Shown here: positions 1 through 10,744 of the stretch, piece after piece
How the letters are laid out: every line of letters begins with the position of its first letter
Position numbering within the stretch: the stretch's first letter is position 1
Assembly: GCA_030407315.1 (NCBI GenBank)
Contig: JALQPE010002807.1
Coordinates: forward strand, 1-23,569
Reading direction: 5' to 3'
Length of the DNA stretch: 23,569 bases
DNA from: Asparagopsis taxiformis
Lineage: Eukaryota > Rhodophyta > Florideophyceae > Bonnemaisoniales > Bonnemaisoniaceae
Notes under the pieces: model-generated
The model's database searches: none
What the model was told of the DNA's origin: nothing
What the model saw: the letters and a program-made list of their open reading frames with translations, nothing else
Position numbers and translations under genes: made by a program

Positions 1-64
1 CCCCTCAACTTCGCCTTAGCTTCCTTTGTTCAGCTGCTCGTCTCAACTTTGAAACTTGCTCACG

Positions 65-3000
65 ATGCAAGACAGAAGCTTCACACCACCTCCGCGAGCC
101 TATTCACCGTCAGAAGCGGATACGATTTCCTTAACGGATAGCATTACTGCTCCACCAACGCCACAACCACTTCGCAACACTACAATCGTTTCACCACCCG
201 CGTCACCTCCCATTCCCGACGCGTTCCAACACTCGTCTCCGCCTTTCGTAACGCGCGAACCGAACTCCCAACCCAACCACCGCCGCTAATTCACCCAAGT
301 CGCCTCACCTATCCCACAAGCGATACACTTGGAAAAGGTGCTTTTGGCACTGTCCACGCCGCGTTGCTTGATGGTGCTTGTCCTGTTGCTGTAAAAGCCT
401 TTTATAGCAACAACTCGGCCCCTTCCACCTTGCGAGCTAGAGTTGCTAGTACTCAATTCCGTAGAGAAGCACATCGATACACGGACTTACAGGGCGCAAG
501 CGGAATCGTTAGATTTTATGGGATCAGTGGTCGTCAAATCTCTCCAACTTTGTTGCCAAACGAAATGCCCCCGCCAGATTCGAAAGCTTACGATATGATT
601 GTGACCGAAAGGCTACTTGGTGGCAGCCTCTACGACCTGCAGAAGGTTCATATGCGTCAGCATTCCACCTTTCTGTATCATCTATTTTACGACTTGGTGC
701 CATGCTTGCTAACGGGCTGTCGGAAATTCACCAGAGAGGCTTCTCCCATGGCGATGTAAAACCGGCAAACATTCTATTTGACATTCCACCGGAGCAGTTT
801 GGTTTTCAGATCACAAATGACATTACTGCCAAGCTTATTGACTTTGGTTTGTCGCGCGCTCTTAATAGCACTGATGAATCCGATTTGGAATCACTTCCAT
901 CTTCATCTTCGCACACATCTGTGGTAGGTCATGAAGGTGAACCAAATCAGGTACCGGCTGCAGCGGCACTTATGGGGCGCGAGGATGCGCGTGGAACGCC
1001 ACCCTATTTGGCACCCGAAGCACTTTCAAAACCTGCTTTGCGTGATTACTTAGCTGCGCAACGAGCTGATGTTTACGCATGGGCTATTGTAATGTTTGAA
1101 CTGGCCACAGGGCAGCACGCATGGCCTGACAAGGACGAGACGGAAATCTTTCACGCAGTAGTGAACCAGGGGGAACGGCCGGTATGGCCGCAAAATTTCG
1201 TTGAACCAGTTGAAGGATTTTGTCAACTCGTGCGATCTGCATGGAGCCAAGAATTCGAAGAACGCCCTGATTGTAACCAGATCGTCGCTGAGGTCGCAAA
1301 GCTAACGGAAGAGTTGGACCGAATTGATCGCGCGCCAAATCAAAATCATGATATCCAGCCTGGGATACAAATGGGCGTGGCCAAGTTTGAGCCTTTTGAA
1401 AATTCCAGTAACATTAATGATGCTCTCGACACGCCCGGCCCTGTCATGCAACCAAGTCACATTTCACGCGTGGTTCCCACTGTCAGTATACCTCAGGGTA
1501 CTGCTGCTGACAGCAAAGCCCTTACCGATCCGCCGCTACCTGATTCCGACGTGATATCCTTTCCCGCACCTCCACATGATCGGTCTCGTGAAGACCAAAT
1601 TCCATCAGATACGGATGAGACAGTAGCCCCTCCATCGGTGCACAAAAATGTCGATCCGTCTACTGCAATAGTTGGCACTGAAACAGGCACTGCAGACCAA
1701 GAAATTCAGCCGAACTACGAGTCTCAAGCTGTGCATACGGAGTCAACAGCGAGAGCGACGGATAAGTTGAATTCTGTCGAACCGCCAGAACTATCAATTG
1801 ATGAAGACAGTACTAGTGGTGGTTACGAAGCAGACGGCCACTCACAAGTAAATTCGAGAGGTACAACGCGCGGAGGCGGTCAAAGTTTCGAATCGCTCAG
1901 AATGTCCACAGGCAACACGCGCTTCATTGGTAGTCTGCCAAATGGTAGTGGCCCTGTAGACCGAGTCAAAGGGGGGAGCAACGCCGCTCCTGCATCAGTG
2001 AACCAAGTCGACAACCCTAGAAGCAACCACAATAATTCATCCGCCAATGATACCATCGCGGCTGTTCCTCACGCAGTCCATTCAGTACAACACGCATTCA
2101 GGGATGAGATGAGGGAAAACAATTGTCAGGGTTTATGTAATGCTCTACGAGAGCATGAGCGTGATTCGAAGACTGCCACACGGGCTTTAGAAGCGCTGAT
2201 CCCTCTCTTGGATCGTAATGATGAAAACTGTGAGGCAGTTGCTCAAAATGGAGGTCTTCGTATATTGGCCAGTATTCACGCAAGACACGGTAAGAATGAC
2301 TTGCGACTGTGCAAATCTGCATGTTTTTGCATATTTTGCATGGCATCGTGCCACAGAGAATCAGTGGAAAGAGAATTGCGAACTACCGGGGCGTGCGAAA
2401 TTGTGTTGAATTCTATGCGGTGGCACCCAGCCGATCTGCCAGTAGTGCGAAACGGTGCTTGTGCTGTAAACCTGCTTTGTCGAGCCTCACCAGAGCTATG
2501 TTCAATTATCGTGGAACTTGGAGGTCTACATACGCCCGAAAAGCGTTATCTAGAAGTGCCAACACATTTGCTGGAAACATTCCAGTTGCTTCCGCAGGCC
2601 TGGAAATCATTAGTGCTATTGCAAAATCCCATACTCCAGTGTTAACAAGAGACGGCACAATAGCAAGTGTGTTGGAATGTTGTAACACATTCAAGAGCAG
2701 GGAAATTGATGAGCATTGTGTCCACGTGCTGCACACTATTGTGAAAGCCAATGACGGTGTCGGACGTGAAGCAGTCCTAGAAGCGCGTGACAGCTTACCA
2801 GTATTGTCTATGTTGATCGATCGTGCTGCAGGTGAAGATGTGCCTTCCTCTTCAACATTGATCAATGCCTACCAAATCATTGCCGAACTTGCACTCTCTG
2901 AGAACAAAACTTCTGCGCAAAACGCATTTCTTGAAAGCCCAATAGCACAGTCAGTGCCAGAAGGGATGAAGTGTATTCATAAAATGGAGCCCTCTGATGG

Positions 3001-3445
3001 CACGAACCTAGCAGTTGCTGGTCTCGTGTGCATGCGAAATATGACCAATCTTGGAATGGATGTATGCGGTTCGCTTCACATGTCTGATGTATTTGATTCC
3101 ACAAAACGAATCCTGCATCTCAAAGCACATAGCCGATTGGTTACACTACGAGCCGTAGAATTTCTGGAAAACATTGTGAAAGAGCTGAGAGCGGGATCTT
3201 ATTCAATTAGCGGCCTGGAGTCGGTATACCAAATGCTGCAGCAGCTGCAAGAGCAGTGGTGTAATGAGCATCGGTTGCTTGAAGCTGTACGTGCCGCTAT
3301 GGGGACAGTGCACCAGTCTCTGGAATTGTCCGATAGCAACTTAGCCGCTGCGCTGGAATCGAATTCGCGCACAACCGCCAAGTCCACAAAATCTTCTTAT
3401 GGAGCTTTCTCCAGGTTAATCCGCCCGGGTCGGAGAAAACGATGA
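65..3445 (+). CDS. Protein kinase with C-terminal ARM-like repeats (three frame breaks)
   Basis: A Ser/Thr-type (TKL/RLK-like) kinase domain is followed by a long disordered linker and ARM/HEAT-like helices. It begins at ATG 65 with a Pro/Ser-rich tail of about 70 residues. Seen in order: glycine loop GKGAFG (331-348), VAVK lysine (385-396), catalytic loop HGDVKPAN (from 747; Asp, Lys and Asn kept, the usual HRD Arg is Gly), DFG (840-848), APE (1011-1019), and an Asp-containing helix ADVYAWAIVMFELATG. About 50 Ser/Glu-rich residues sit between DFG and APE. The linker runs to about 2085. Repeats then follow, e.g. NGGLRILASIHARH and NGACAVNLLCRASPE. The tail is basic (RPGRRKR). The frame moves 2 to 1 to 3 to 2 near 270, 671 and 2535. 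Each is a one-base loss beside a CCC or TTT run, with no other stops. The break near 270 could instead be a short intron. Role inferred: cytoplasmic signalling kinase with a protein-binding scaffold. Confidence 0.8.
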
Positions 3446-3706
3446 CTGCGAACCAAATTAGCTTACTGTACTTCTCCAGTTCAGCAAACGTCACCTTTAA
3501 TGTGTCCGACATAAACGGTGCCCGATATTTCACCATTCCCCAGGACAGCACAATACCATTTCCTGAAATTGATCTACGTTGCGAGCGAGCCCCCGATATA
3601 ATTCTAGGTCGATATCTGCAACTGCATGCGTCCGTACCGTTTGTCTACAGACAGAAAGACGAACCATATTTACAAATTCCATGTTTTCATCTATTGCCAC
3701 TCATGT

Positions 3707-4510
3707 TTACCTTTGTTCGTGCTTCTCCAGCTTGCAGCCCATGTGTTCATCGTGAGGCAAGCGAATGTGCTGGCTACTCATAGGAGCCCCAGCATTAATG
3801 TCAAAAAGGGGCATACTCCCCGACACTCGCATATGTGGATTTGGAAGCGTTGGAGAAGTAGCAATCCGCAGCCCTGGTAGCTCAGAAGGTGTAGGGTGAA
3901 TCAAATTGCGTAACGCTGAAGGTGATGAAGCGGGCACATGCATAGATGACGCAGCCCCGTCATTCCTCAAAATTGGGTGAGAATTATGGACTGAAGACCC
4001 AGCCGCAACTTGAGGAGGTTGATGATTTGTTGGTCGCACCATCATAGGGTCCATATCGTCTTCATCAGACTCGTTTTCCTCATTTTCTACTTCGTCCTGC
4101 AGGAAGAAAACAGCACTGGAATCTACAAGAAAAGTCATGGTGCGCTGGTCCTTCATATCCCATAGCCCTTTCAGAACCTTCTTGAGCTTTCGAACTTCTT
4201 CCCTTAGCGTTGATAGTTTTCGAACAGCACGATCAGCCCGTCTTCGTTCTTGATTCCTTTCGAGTTCTAGGCGATCAGTACGCTTCTCGAGTTCTTTAGA
4301 GTAACATACAATCTTGGCACGACTTGCTGCAGCAGACGCGCGGTTTGCCCTTTCTCTGTCTTTCTGCTTTTCCTCCTTGTTCTCCCTGCCCGATCCAGAA
4401 GCTGACTTTGCGCGTTCATTTTCGAGCTTTGCTCTCTTCACTCGGTTAAATTCGTATGTCGCAAATTCATTGGCCTCTCGGCGCTCTTTCAGTTCGGCGT
4501 GCTTAACCAT
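3707..4510 (-). CDS. bZIP transcription factor
   Basis: A 267-residue protein in one uninterrupted frame. The basic region carries the bZIP signature N-x7-R: Asn56 to Arg64 within RANRASAAASRAK. It leads straight into a heptad zipper with Leu74, Leu81, Glu88, Ala95, Leu102 and Leu109 at the d positions, flanked by charged Glu/Arg/Lys residues. The N-terminus is highly charged. After the zipper come an acidic stretch (ENEENESDEDDMD, about residues 141-153) and a Pro/Ser/His-rich tail of about 110 residues, probably disordered and possibly the activation region. Family knowledge: dimeric, nuclear, sequence-specific DNA binding. The basic-region Asn is the canonical one, not the Cys variant found in some oomycete bZIPs. 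The gene is convergent with the kinase gene, with 261 bp between stop codons. Its targets cannot be told from sequence. Confidence 0.9.
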   Translation of the reverse strand: MVKHAELKERREANEFATYEFNRVKRAKLENERAKSASGSGRENKEEKQKDRERANRASAAASRAKIVCYSKELEKRTDRLELERNQERRRADRAVRKLSTLREEVRKLKKVLKGLWDMKDQRTMTFLVDSSAVFFLQDEVENEENESDEDDMDPMMVRPTNHQPPQVAAGSSVHNSHPILRNDGAASSMHVPASSPSALRNLIHPTPSELPGLRIATSPTLPNPHMRVSGSMPLFDINAGAPMSSQHIRLPHDEHMGCKLEKHEQR

Positions 4511-7500
4511 GACAAAACGACGTGGGTGAGAGGAAATGAACAGGATGGTTAAAGTTTTCTACAATGTTCAGTCCCGTCTTCTGAAATGTATTCTCGATTG
4601 GACGAGGTCGAGTCGTCTTCTTTCTGTAAGCAGGGGTTTCCTTTTACAAGTCGTGTCATAGAATGTCCTGTATCAATATAACAGGAAGTGACAGCACCGA
4701 GATGGTTGATCAGTGCTGTAGACGCAAGGGAGTGTGAAGGGCTTGATGTCGGAAACTGATGGTGGGTAAGACACCAAGGAAGCAGCGAAGAGTGGGCTTG
4801 CTACTTGCAGCCTGTCCATAGCAAGCTGGACGCTGGTTTAGTATGTTTGGTGGGAAGAAAAGGAGAGAAGAGCCATTTGGAAAGGGAATATGAAATATAC
4901 GAATACGGCACTACCTTGATGAGCTGTTGGCCGCATTCATCGATTGTGGTTATTGTGGCACACCAGTTTAGTACTGTATTTAGCATAGTTCCAGACCCAT
5001 GCGTCTCTCCACAGTTATTTTGTTACATACAGTAGCAATAATGGGCACGGAGTCATGCGTTGCATTGCGAACGACTGTCGTCACATGAACAATACATGTG
5101 AGCTGGTTCAAAGGTACTTGGTCACCCGAGTCACGCGCACCCGCCTGACGATGGCGTACATGTGTAGCCGAGCAGTAGCAGTTTTCGTATCAACTGTTCT
5201 TATCTGATCCTCTTCTGCTGTCTAGACACTGAGTTAGCTTTGCACGTTCCGGTGATGATCTAACAGCACCAAACTCATTTGTTGGCTACGTTAAATTGTA
5301 CCTTCAACTACAGCACGATTGTTATATACCAGCTGAGGTGCCTTTTTGCTATGTTGTATATTTCTGTTTGTACTGCTTTCGTGGCACAGCCGTACTATGA
5401 GCAAAGCCGACGAGACAGTATAGTTCACCTTGTCATCACAGTCTGACTAGTGTACTATTTGTTACTTTTGCCGTATTGGGCACGAAAATAAGACTTGTCA
5501 TTTTACAGTATACGGTGCAGTGATAACGAGAAAGAATCGGGTGTTTGGACACTGTTGTGATAAATATAGAAAGGGCACCCATCTGCATTCCATGGACAAG
5601 TGATGTGTCTAAACTCAGTGATTCCTGGTGGCACAGTATTTTCAAATCGCAGCCAACTCCCCGTCAAAAAACAACTGAACGGACACCCGGACAATATTCA
5701 CTATGCAACACGCTCAGTGGAGTTGAGAAAGGACGGAGATGTGGTCCCGTGACATGACTTTTGGGTTATGTTCAGTTTCTACGCATCTCCACAAAGTACA
5801 TGATCAATCAATCTCAAATTCAATTTCTCCTAAACACTTGAACTGATCGCTTCCGCCCTCCCCAACGGTGCCCGTTCGATATGCTGACAATCTCCATTAC
5901 TTCACCACTTTAACAGATACACGACACCATATTACTCGAGATGTCGCGATACAGATATTTTATTGTAACTCATTTTGGAGAAAAGGGAAGACAAATTGCA
6001 GTACAGCATTTTTTTAGAATAGTCATATTTTCATGACGTGCGGTCGTTAAATTCACGAAAGAAAGGTTTACTCGGAACAGTTATACAGCAGAACAGCGCA
6101 GTCAACTTTTCAATCAACAGTAAAATCGTCATCTTCGCTCGAAAGTCGTGTCACAGACTGTGACTCACAGTACAGTGGAACGAGACTGTCCCTAGTCGTC
6201 GATTGCGCTGTTTCTTTCCATGACAAAAAATTGGATTGGGCGGGTAGATGTGAGCGAATAACTGCTGACCGCAAACCAACGATTTTCACGAAGCAGGAAA
6301 ACCGTGCCAATGAATTGTTGTGCAAGTCCTTACGGCGCGCTTAGACCTTGCTGCTCAACGTCGAAACTTGGATTCTACACCTCGGTAAGCATATCGTCAT
6401 ACAGCATGCTATTGGGACAGGACTGAGGTATAGGTGTCAACACGTAAGAGACCACCATGTACAGTGTGCCAGTATATCATGATGTGCTGTAACGCTTCAT
6501 TTGTTCTGGTATAAGTTTCCGACGGCAAGATTGTCCTTCCATTGGCTGCAACGCTCTTCGCGGAGCTCAAAGTAAGGATTATCATCCGAGTAGACTGACA
6601 TCATAGTCAGTTACTGCTGTTCGCTTCTAGAGTGCCGTGATGCAGTACGTTCAGTATGTGTACTGGAGAAAAATCCCCCTTGAGATGCTGACCACTGTCA
6701 AATGATATCGCCCAACGCCATAATAATTTTAATGACTATTTCTGCTGGAACGTGAATGAGCTCGAATTACGTGTCTCTTCCGATGAAGGAGAAACTGTTG
6801 GAAGGGATAAAAACACCTTCATAATATAATACAAACCGTATCGCAGGTGTCGAAATCAAAACTCTGTCCATTACGACAAGTCGACACTTTATTTCTGCTG
6901 TTTGCCAGTCACAATCCCCATAATTCACCTACTCCACTTCTATTGGCCGGCCTATATTTAATTTAAAATTCGGGAAATGAGGGTGCAAAGCTCACTGAAT
7001 TTATGGGTTGCTGGTATTGCTGGCACTCCCAGAAGAGGCACGCGCAGCCTTATCATTGGTCGAATCAAAGCTCATGGCTGGCCAATCAGGCTAGCTGGCC
7101 AGGAAGCCACGCGGCAAAGGTGTATGTTCCAAGCTCCCCGTTTACACTGTAAACCCCCGTCGAGTTGGGCTCCACACCTACGGGACCCCGAGTCTCCAGC
7201 AAACGACCCCAAGGGCCAATTTATTGAAGGCAAACGCATTTTCACAATAACTTTAAACGTGCATGTGTACCTCAATTGTGCTGCGCTCTATCACACTGCA
7301 GTAAGTCATTATTTGATCAAGAGGTCTAGTAGACCTCTTGATTAAATGACTTTTAAAATAAATATTTAGAAAGCGACTATGGAACATGTTCACTTCAAAA
7401 AATCCTAGAAAATTGATCTAAAACATAACACTTGAATAATTGCAGATTGAATAATCACAGATCGACTATTTGATCGAAGATCGATATATTTCCTAATTGC

Positions 7501-7868
7501 CAAGCGTGAAACTAGATGACCACGACTATTCCAAGCTGTTATGCAGTCGTAGTGACAGGTAGAGAGGTGATGAAAGTGGGCGTAGTAGTCTGTCTCTGTT
7601 ACTTCAAAGTGTTGACTTGCCGCTTATATGCGCTAAGAAAAAGCTCAAGATGGGTATGGTTTCTAAAAACGGTACATTACTAATGACGTTCGTGATGTAG
7701 ACGGAATCATGTTGAAGAGTGATCTGTTTCTAAATTAGGGAGTATCTTAAATGGCAGCGTCCTCAGCGTTGCAGATGCGCGATGCAATGTCAGCTGTAAA
7801 TGTAATGCACAGTCTGTTCGAATTGTACGTCGCGGAGTTGAGAATGAATGACAGTTCCCCCAAGTGGC
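4511..7868. other. Gene-free intergenic tract, 3.4 kb
   Basis: I see no coding region here that I can defend. Frames on both strands are short and lack recognisable motifs. The first few hundred bases must hold the bZIP promoter (transcribed leftward), but no clear core element stands out. There are short inverted repeats, e.g. TCCTGT...ACAGGA near 4664-4685 and GTTTACA-C-TGTAAAC near 7140. Two CCAAT-type boxes in opposite orientation lie near 7055-7090. Confidence 0.5.
7303..7352. repeat. Imperfect 50-bp inverted repeat
   Basis: The arms read AAGTCATT...AAGAGGTCT and AGACCTCTT...AATGACTT around a 3-base centre (AGT). One arm has three extra bases, so the stem is bulged in the middle. It stands alone in AT-rich DNA. 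It could be a foldback or MITE remnant, or an RNA hairpin; nothing nearby decides. Confidence 0.6.
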
Positions 7869-8219
7869 CTACAGTTTAAGTGACTGCTTAGCACGGAACA
7901 GGAGGGATGTGGTGCGGCGTTTTCCGAGAAAAGTCTTCACCTTGCTCGGTACATCCTCAAACATATTGATTAGTGCTTCTCAAGTGCCTCCATGGGCCCT
8001 GAGGCCTTTCCAGGAGACGAAGACTTCGAAATCCTCGTTCTTCTCGCGGATTTCCTTGATGGTGTCTACGCTGTGCCAAACACGGTCTGAAAATTCCGCG
8101 ATCTCTTGCATGGCTAATTTCTTTCCTATGTTAGCATCGCAGTAGTGCTTGAAACGACAGGTGTGGTGTAGTGCAATGCCCGAGCTGTCGATTCGACCTA
8201 GGGTAGTGAGCCGATTCGG
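7869..8219 (-). pseudogene. Ty3/gypsy integrase C-terminus with chromodomain (decayed)
   Basis: Read leftward, this 117-codon frame gives the tail of a chromovirus-type polyprotein. An RFKHYCDAN segment resembles the R-L-K-F-Y-x-D stretch that ends many gypsy integrases. The chromodomain-like FEVFVSWKGL and then INMFEDVPSKVKTFL follow. The family pattern is V-x-W-x-G-L...T-W-E-x...M-x-E-D-V-P. Here the Trp of the T-W-E position is a stop, TGA at 7980-7982, one base from TGG. A further in-frame stop (8220-8222) cuts it off upstream, and no RT or integrase core can be seen to the right. It is on the same strand as the large pol downstream, but its chromodomain is clearly different, so it comes from another family. 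Partial dead copy. Confidence 0.6.
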
Positions 8220-8426
8220 CTAAGCACCGCAAGGTGTTCGAGCCATCCTGTATCGGTAGTCAGGCTCAGGGTAGAGGTGGTAGAGCTAAGGCGGATCGCC
8301 TGCTTGACTGTGGGTTGTAAGGCCACACAGATGGTACGTCGAGAATCTTGGTTCAAGTGATACTGCTTTGCAGGTGAGAGATTGGCTTGTCAGGCCAACC
8401 CTAAAGGGTAGAAGGGATAGCGCAAA

Positions 8427-9485
8427 CACTGGATCAGTGGTGCACTGAAGTGGTAGTGTGTGACGGTGATACACCGGGTGTCAACGGACACTTAGTGTGT
8501 GAGGGGAATGACCAACGGTCGAGAAGGAAATGAAGGGGAGCTGATACAGCGTGAATGGTGGTCTACCAAGCAGATGAGGGTACCTGATAGGTGGAAAAGG
8601 GGTGAGTGGGCACGTGAACCACGAGAGGCACGTGCAGGTAAGAGACCATGGAAGGGCAGAGGAGAAGCTGATACAGCGAGATGGCGATGCCAGAGGCGCT
8701 GGTACAGCGGTAAGAGAAGGGCCGTACTTGTGCCAGGCACTATAGCCACAGGCGGAGTAGGCAAACAGTTACTGCGATCCGCAGGATGGGAGCGAAGCGA
8801 CACGATCAGGTCTGGTGGTATACAAAGAAGCCGAAGACTCTTGATAGAGGGGCACGCGCGCCACAGGCTGCGCGTGGTAAGGGATAATGCTGATACAGCG
8901 GGTGGAGTGCCAAGGGCAAACGCTGGATCAGCGACGAACGGGTACCGGAAGGGTGCCAAGTACTATAGCCAAGGGAGAAGCAGGCTGACTCAGACGGCGA
9001 AACGCACCTTGGGAGCAAAATGACAACCGAACTTCCTGTGGCTTTACAATCGAAGAGCTGGGCGATCCGCCGTCGAATAAATACTATGTTACAGCACGGT
9101 GGCCAGCCCTAAGTGAACTTCTCCGGTTGTCAGTGGATAGGCTAAATACTGGTACAGTAGGGGGGTCGGAAAAACCCTAAGTGGCGTCGGCGACCGGTGT
9201 GGTAAACCCACTGTTAGTGTAGTGTACAACAGTTAGTGCTGGTGTAAAACTTCAGTGTACCACTGAGTCCAAGTGTACTGCGTTCAGTGATTCACTGTGG
9301 ACGGGTAAAGAATCCAAAATGTGGTGGGAATTAAAGTTTCAAAAATATATGCAAAATATTTGGTGTTTCACCGTACAAGGCGGTTCGCCACGTGGCATTG
9401 CACCACACTCCCCCCTGGCAAAACGAGCGCAGGTATCCGGGCGGAGAAAGGTATATTTTGGGACTCGGATTGCACTGCTACAGTG
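8427..9485. repeat. Cluster of interrupted palindromes (CTG-NNN-CAG type)
   Basis: At least ten short palindromes share one design: an arm ending in CTG (or CAGTG), a 3-base centre, and the complementary arm. Examples are CACTG-GAT-CAGTG (8427), GCTG-ATA-CAGC (8540, 8667, 8889), CGCTG-GTA-CAGCG (8697), CGCTG-GAT-CAGCG (8921), TACTG-GTA-CAGTA (9147), CAGTG-TAC-CACTG (9253), CAGTG-ATT-CACTG (9285) and GCACTG-CTA-CAGTGC (9472). Arms vary while symmetry is kept, which suggests selection on pairing or on a dyad binding site. They are spaced irregularly, 30-200 bp apart. No gene can be supported in this stretch. Confidence 0.6.
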
Positions 9486-9674
9486 CCAGTGGGGGCTCTT
9501 GAGATACTGAGTGCGTCAGAAAGTGCATGGAGGATATCGAAGACTCGGGCACGTCTTCTTGTCTCGAATAACACGCCGATACGGCATATCCGCACCTGGG
9601 AGATGTTTCCGCGCCGTGATGAACTGCTTCTGTGGAACGATAGTTCGTTAGACGTAGTAGCTGGTACGAGCTAG
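9321..9674 (+). pseudogene. Possible Ty1/copia-type aspartic protease remnant
   Basis: An open frame of 117 codons contains FWDSDCTATV, which resembles the D-S-G-C/A-T active-site stretch of copia-type proteases (Gly replaced by Asp). About 27 residues later comes RLLVSNNTPIRHIRTWEM, placed like the V-x-N-G-x-x-I-x-x-x-G-T segment that follows in that family. The first 40 codons show nothing recognisable. There is no zinc knuckle before it and no integrase after it. The match rests on two short motifs and their spacing, and a palindrome (9472-9486) lies inside the motif, so chance is possible. Confidence 0.3.
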
Positions 9675-10191
9675 TGGACACGCTGTCCTTACGAAACGAA
9701 ACGAACAGTCCACCCGCTGGTGTTTTGACTGTATGTTAGGTAGAACGGTAGAGATAGGTTAGCGAGTAGACACGAGCGTCACGACGCAACAATCCACGCG
9801 AGGATTACGTTAGCAAACGAGGTGGTACGTCACCGGAGGCGCTCTCAACCAAGCCCGGAGGCACTACACGCAATCAGCCTTACGTGCGGCGATGGGTAGG
9901 GAGTACGCAGCTCGACGGAGACGAAGCCTCGCTAGGCAAAACGTAAACGTAAAACGTAGAAGTCAGTCGTAGACTAGAGCCGTTGCTCGTTCGATGAATT
10001 GTCCCCTTTCCCTCCCGGCACGATGCCAATACCTATATGGCCACGATGGCTTCGCTTTACAGTGTAAACACTGCTCGTAACGTCCCCGAATGGGAAAGGA
10101 CCTTGTGGGTCACACGTAGGGACCCGTTGGTCCGTTGGCCGTTGCCAATACGTTCGTTGCACACGTGTGCCGGTTGCGTGCGCGCATGCGC

Positions 10192-10213
10192 CAGCAATGT
10201 TCGTGCATTGCTG
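10192..10213. repeat. 8-bp-stem hairpin
   Basis: A perfect inverted repeat, CAGCAATG and CATTGCTG, around six bases. It is one of several strong hairpins between about 10.05 and 10.49 kb, ahead of the + strand ORF. Confidence 0.5.
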
Positions 10214-10371
10214 TCGCCGGTCGTATCCGCCGAAATTCGAATTCCGCGGAAAACGTAAATATTTGCAATTTCGGACTTGCTACGTATACTACACAGCCCC
10301 ACCCCCACACGTGGACGTCCCGGCCACGCGAGGCCCGTCAGGACGCGCCTGAGACACGGGGCCGTGGCGCC

Positions 10372-10411
10372 TTTTCGGGTACAACTGCGGACGTGGCAGT
10401 TGTCCCGAAAA
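10372..10411. repeat. 16-bp-stem hairpin with one bulge
   Basis: TTTTCGGG-T-ACAACTGC pairs with GCAGTTGT-CCCGAAAA around a 7-base loop (GGACGTG). Only one base is unpaired in the stem. It lies about 370 bp upstream of the open frame of the + strand ORF, in a possible leader or LTR-derived region. Confidence 0.7.
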
Positions 10412-10460
10412 ATCTCGTTTAAACGTACGCGGCCCGTTTGGCTGATCGAATCGCCACGGC

Positions 10461-10486
10461 GCCGGAGCGCGCGCGTGCGCTCCGGC
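10461..10486. repeat. 10-bp GC-rich hairpin
   Basis: GCCGGAGCGC and GCGCTCCGGC pair perfectly around six bases. It lies 50 bp after the larger hairpin at 10372-10411. Confidence 0.6.
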
Positions 10487-10673
10487 TCTTTCGTAATCAT
10501 CGAGGCCCGCCCGTTGGCATCGTTCGTCAATGCCTCGCTTAGGCGTTTCCCTGCAACGAATGCAGTGTCCAATTCCACCACGCGGGTGTGCTTCAATTCA
10601 GCGCGATACGAGCGCAGGCCGCGGCCCTTTCGTGAATCTGCCAGCGGGCATTACGACAACGGTCGTCCGAAGG

Positions 10674-10693
10674 TTATTTAAGCCGCGGCTTAA
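10674..10693 (+). promoter_or_regulatory. TATA-like box overlapping a 16-bp palindrome
   Basis: TTATTTAAG overlaps the perfect palindrome TTAAGCCGCGGCTTAA. It is followed by a pyrimidine-rich stretch and then the open frame of the + strand ORF, so it is a candidate core promoter for that ORF. Inferred only from position and resemblance. Confidence 0.35.
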
Positions 10694-10744
10694 CGTGATA
10701 GCGATCGTCGCTCACCCTTCCTCTCACCATCGTCATCCAGGCCG

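Noticed and set aside
235..320. Short intron between the kinase N-terminal exon and the glycine loop
   Set aside because: A GT...AG pair that keeps frame can be drawn, but a one-base loss in a CCC run explains the break as well and matches the other breaks. Not excluded.
6977..7345. 122-codon + strand ORF starting with ATG
   Set aside because: No recognisable motif, overlaps inverted CCAAT-type boxes and ends in the 7303-7352 hairpin; probably chance.
8215..8260. tRNA-like stretch with GTTCGAGCC resembling a B box
   Set aside because: No acceptor stem or anticodon arm can be folded around it.
8509..9023. 171-codon + strand ORF, Arg/Gly-rich
   Set aside because: It runs through the palindrome cluster, the opposite strand is equally open, and composition explains the Arg/Gly content. 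No motif.
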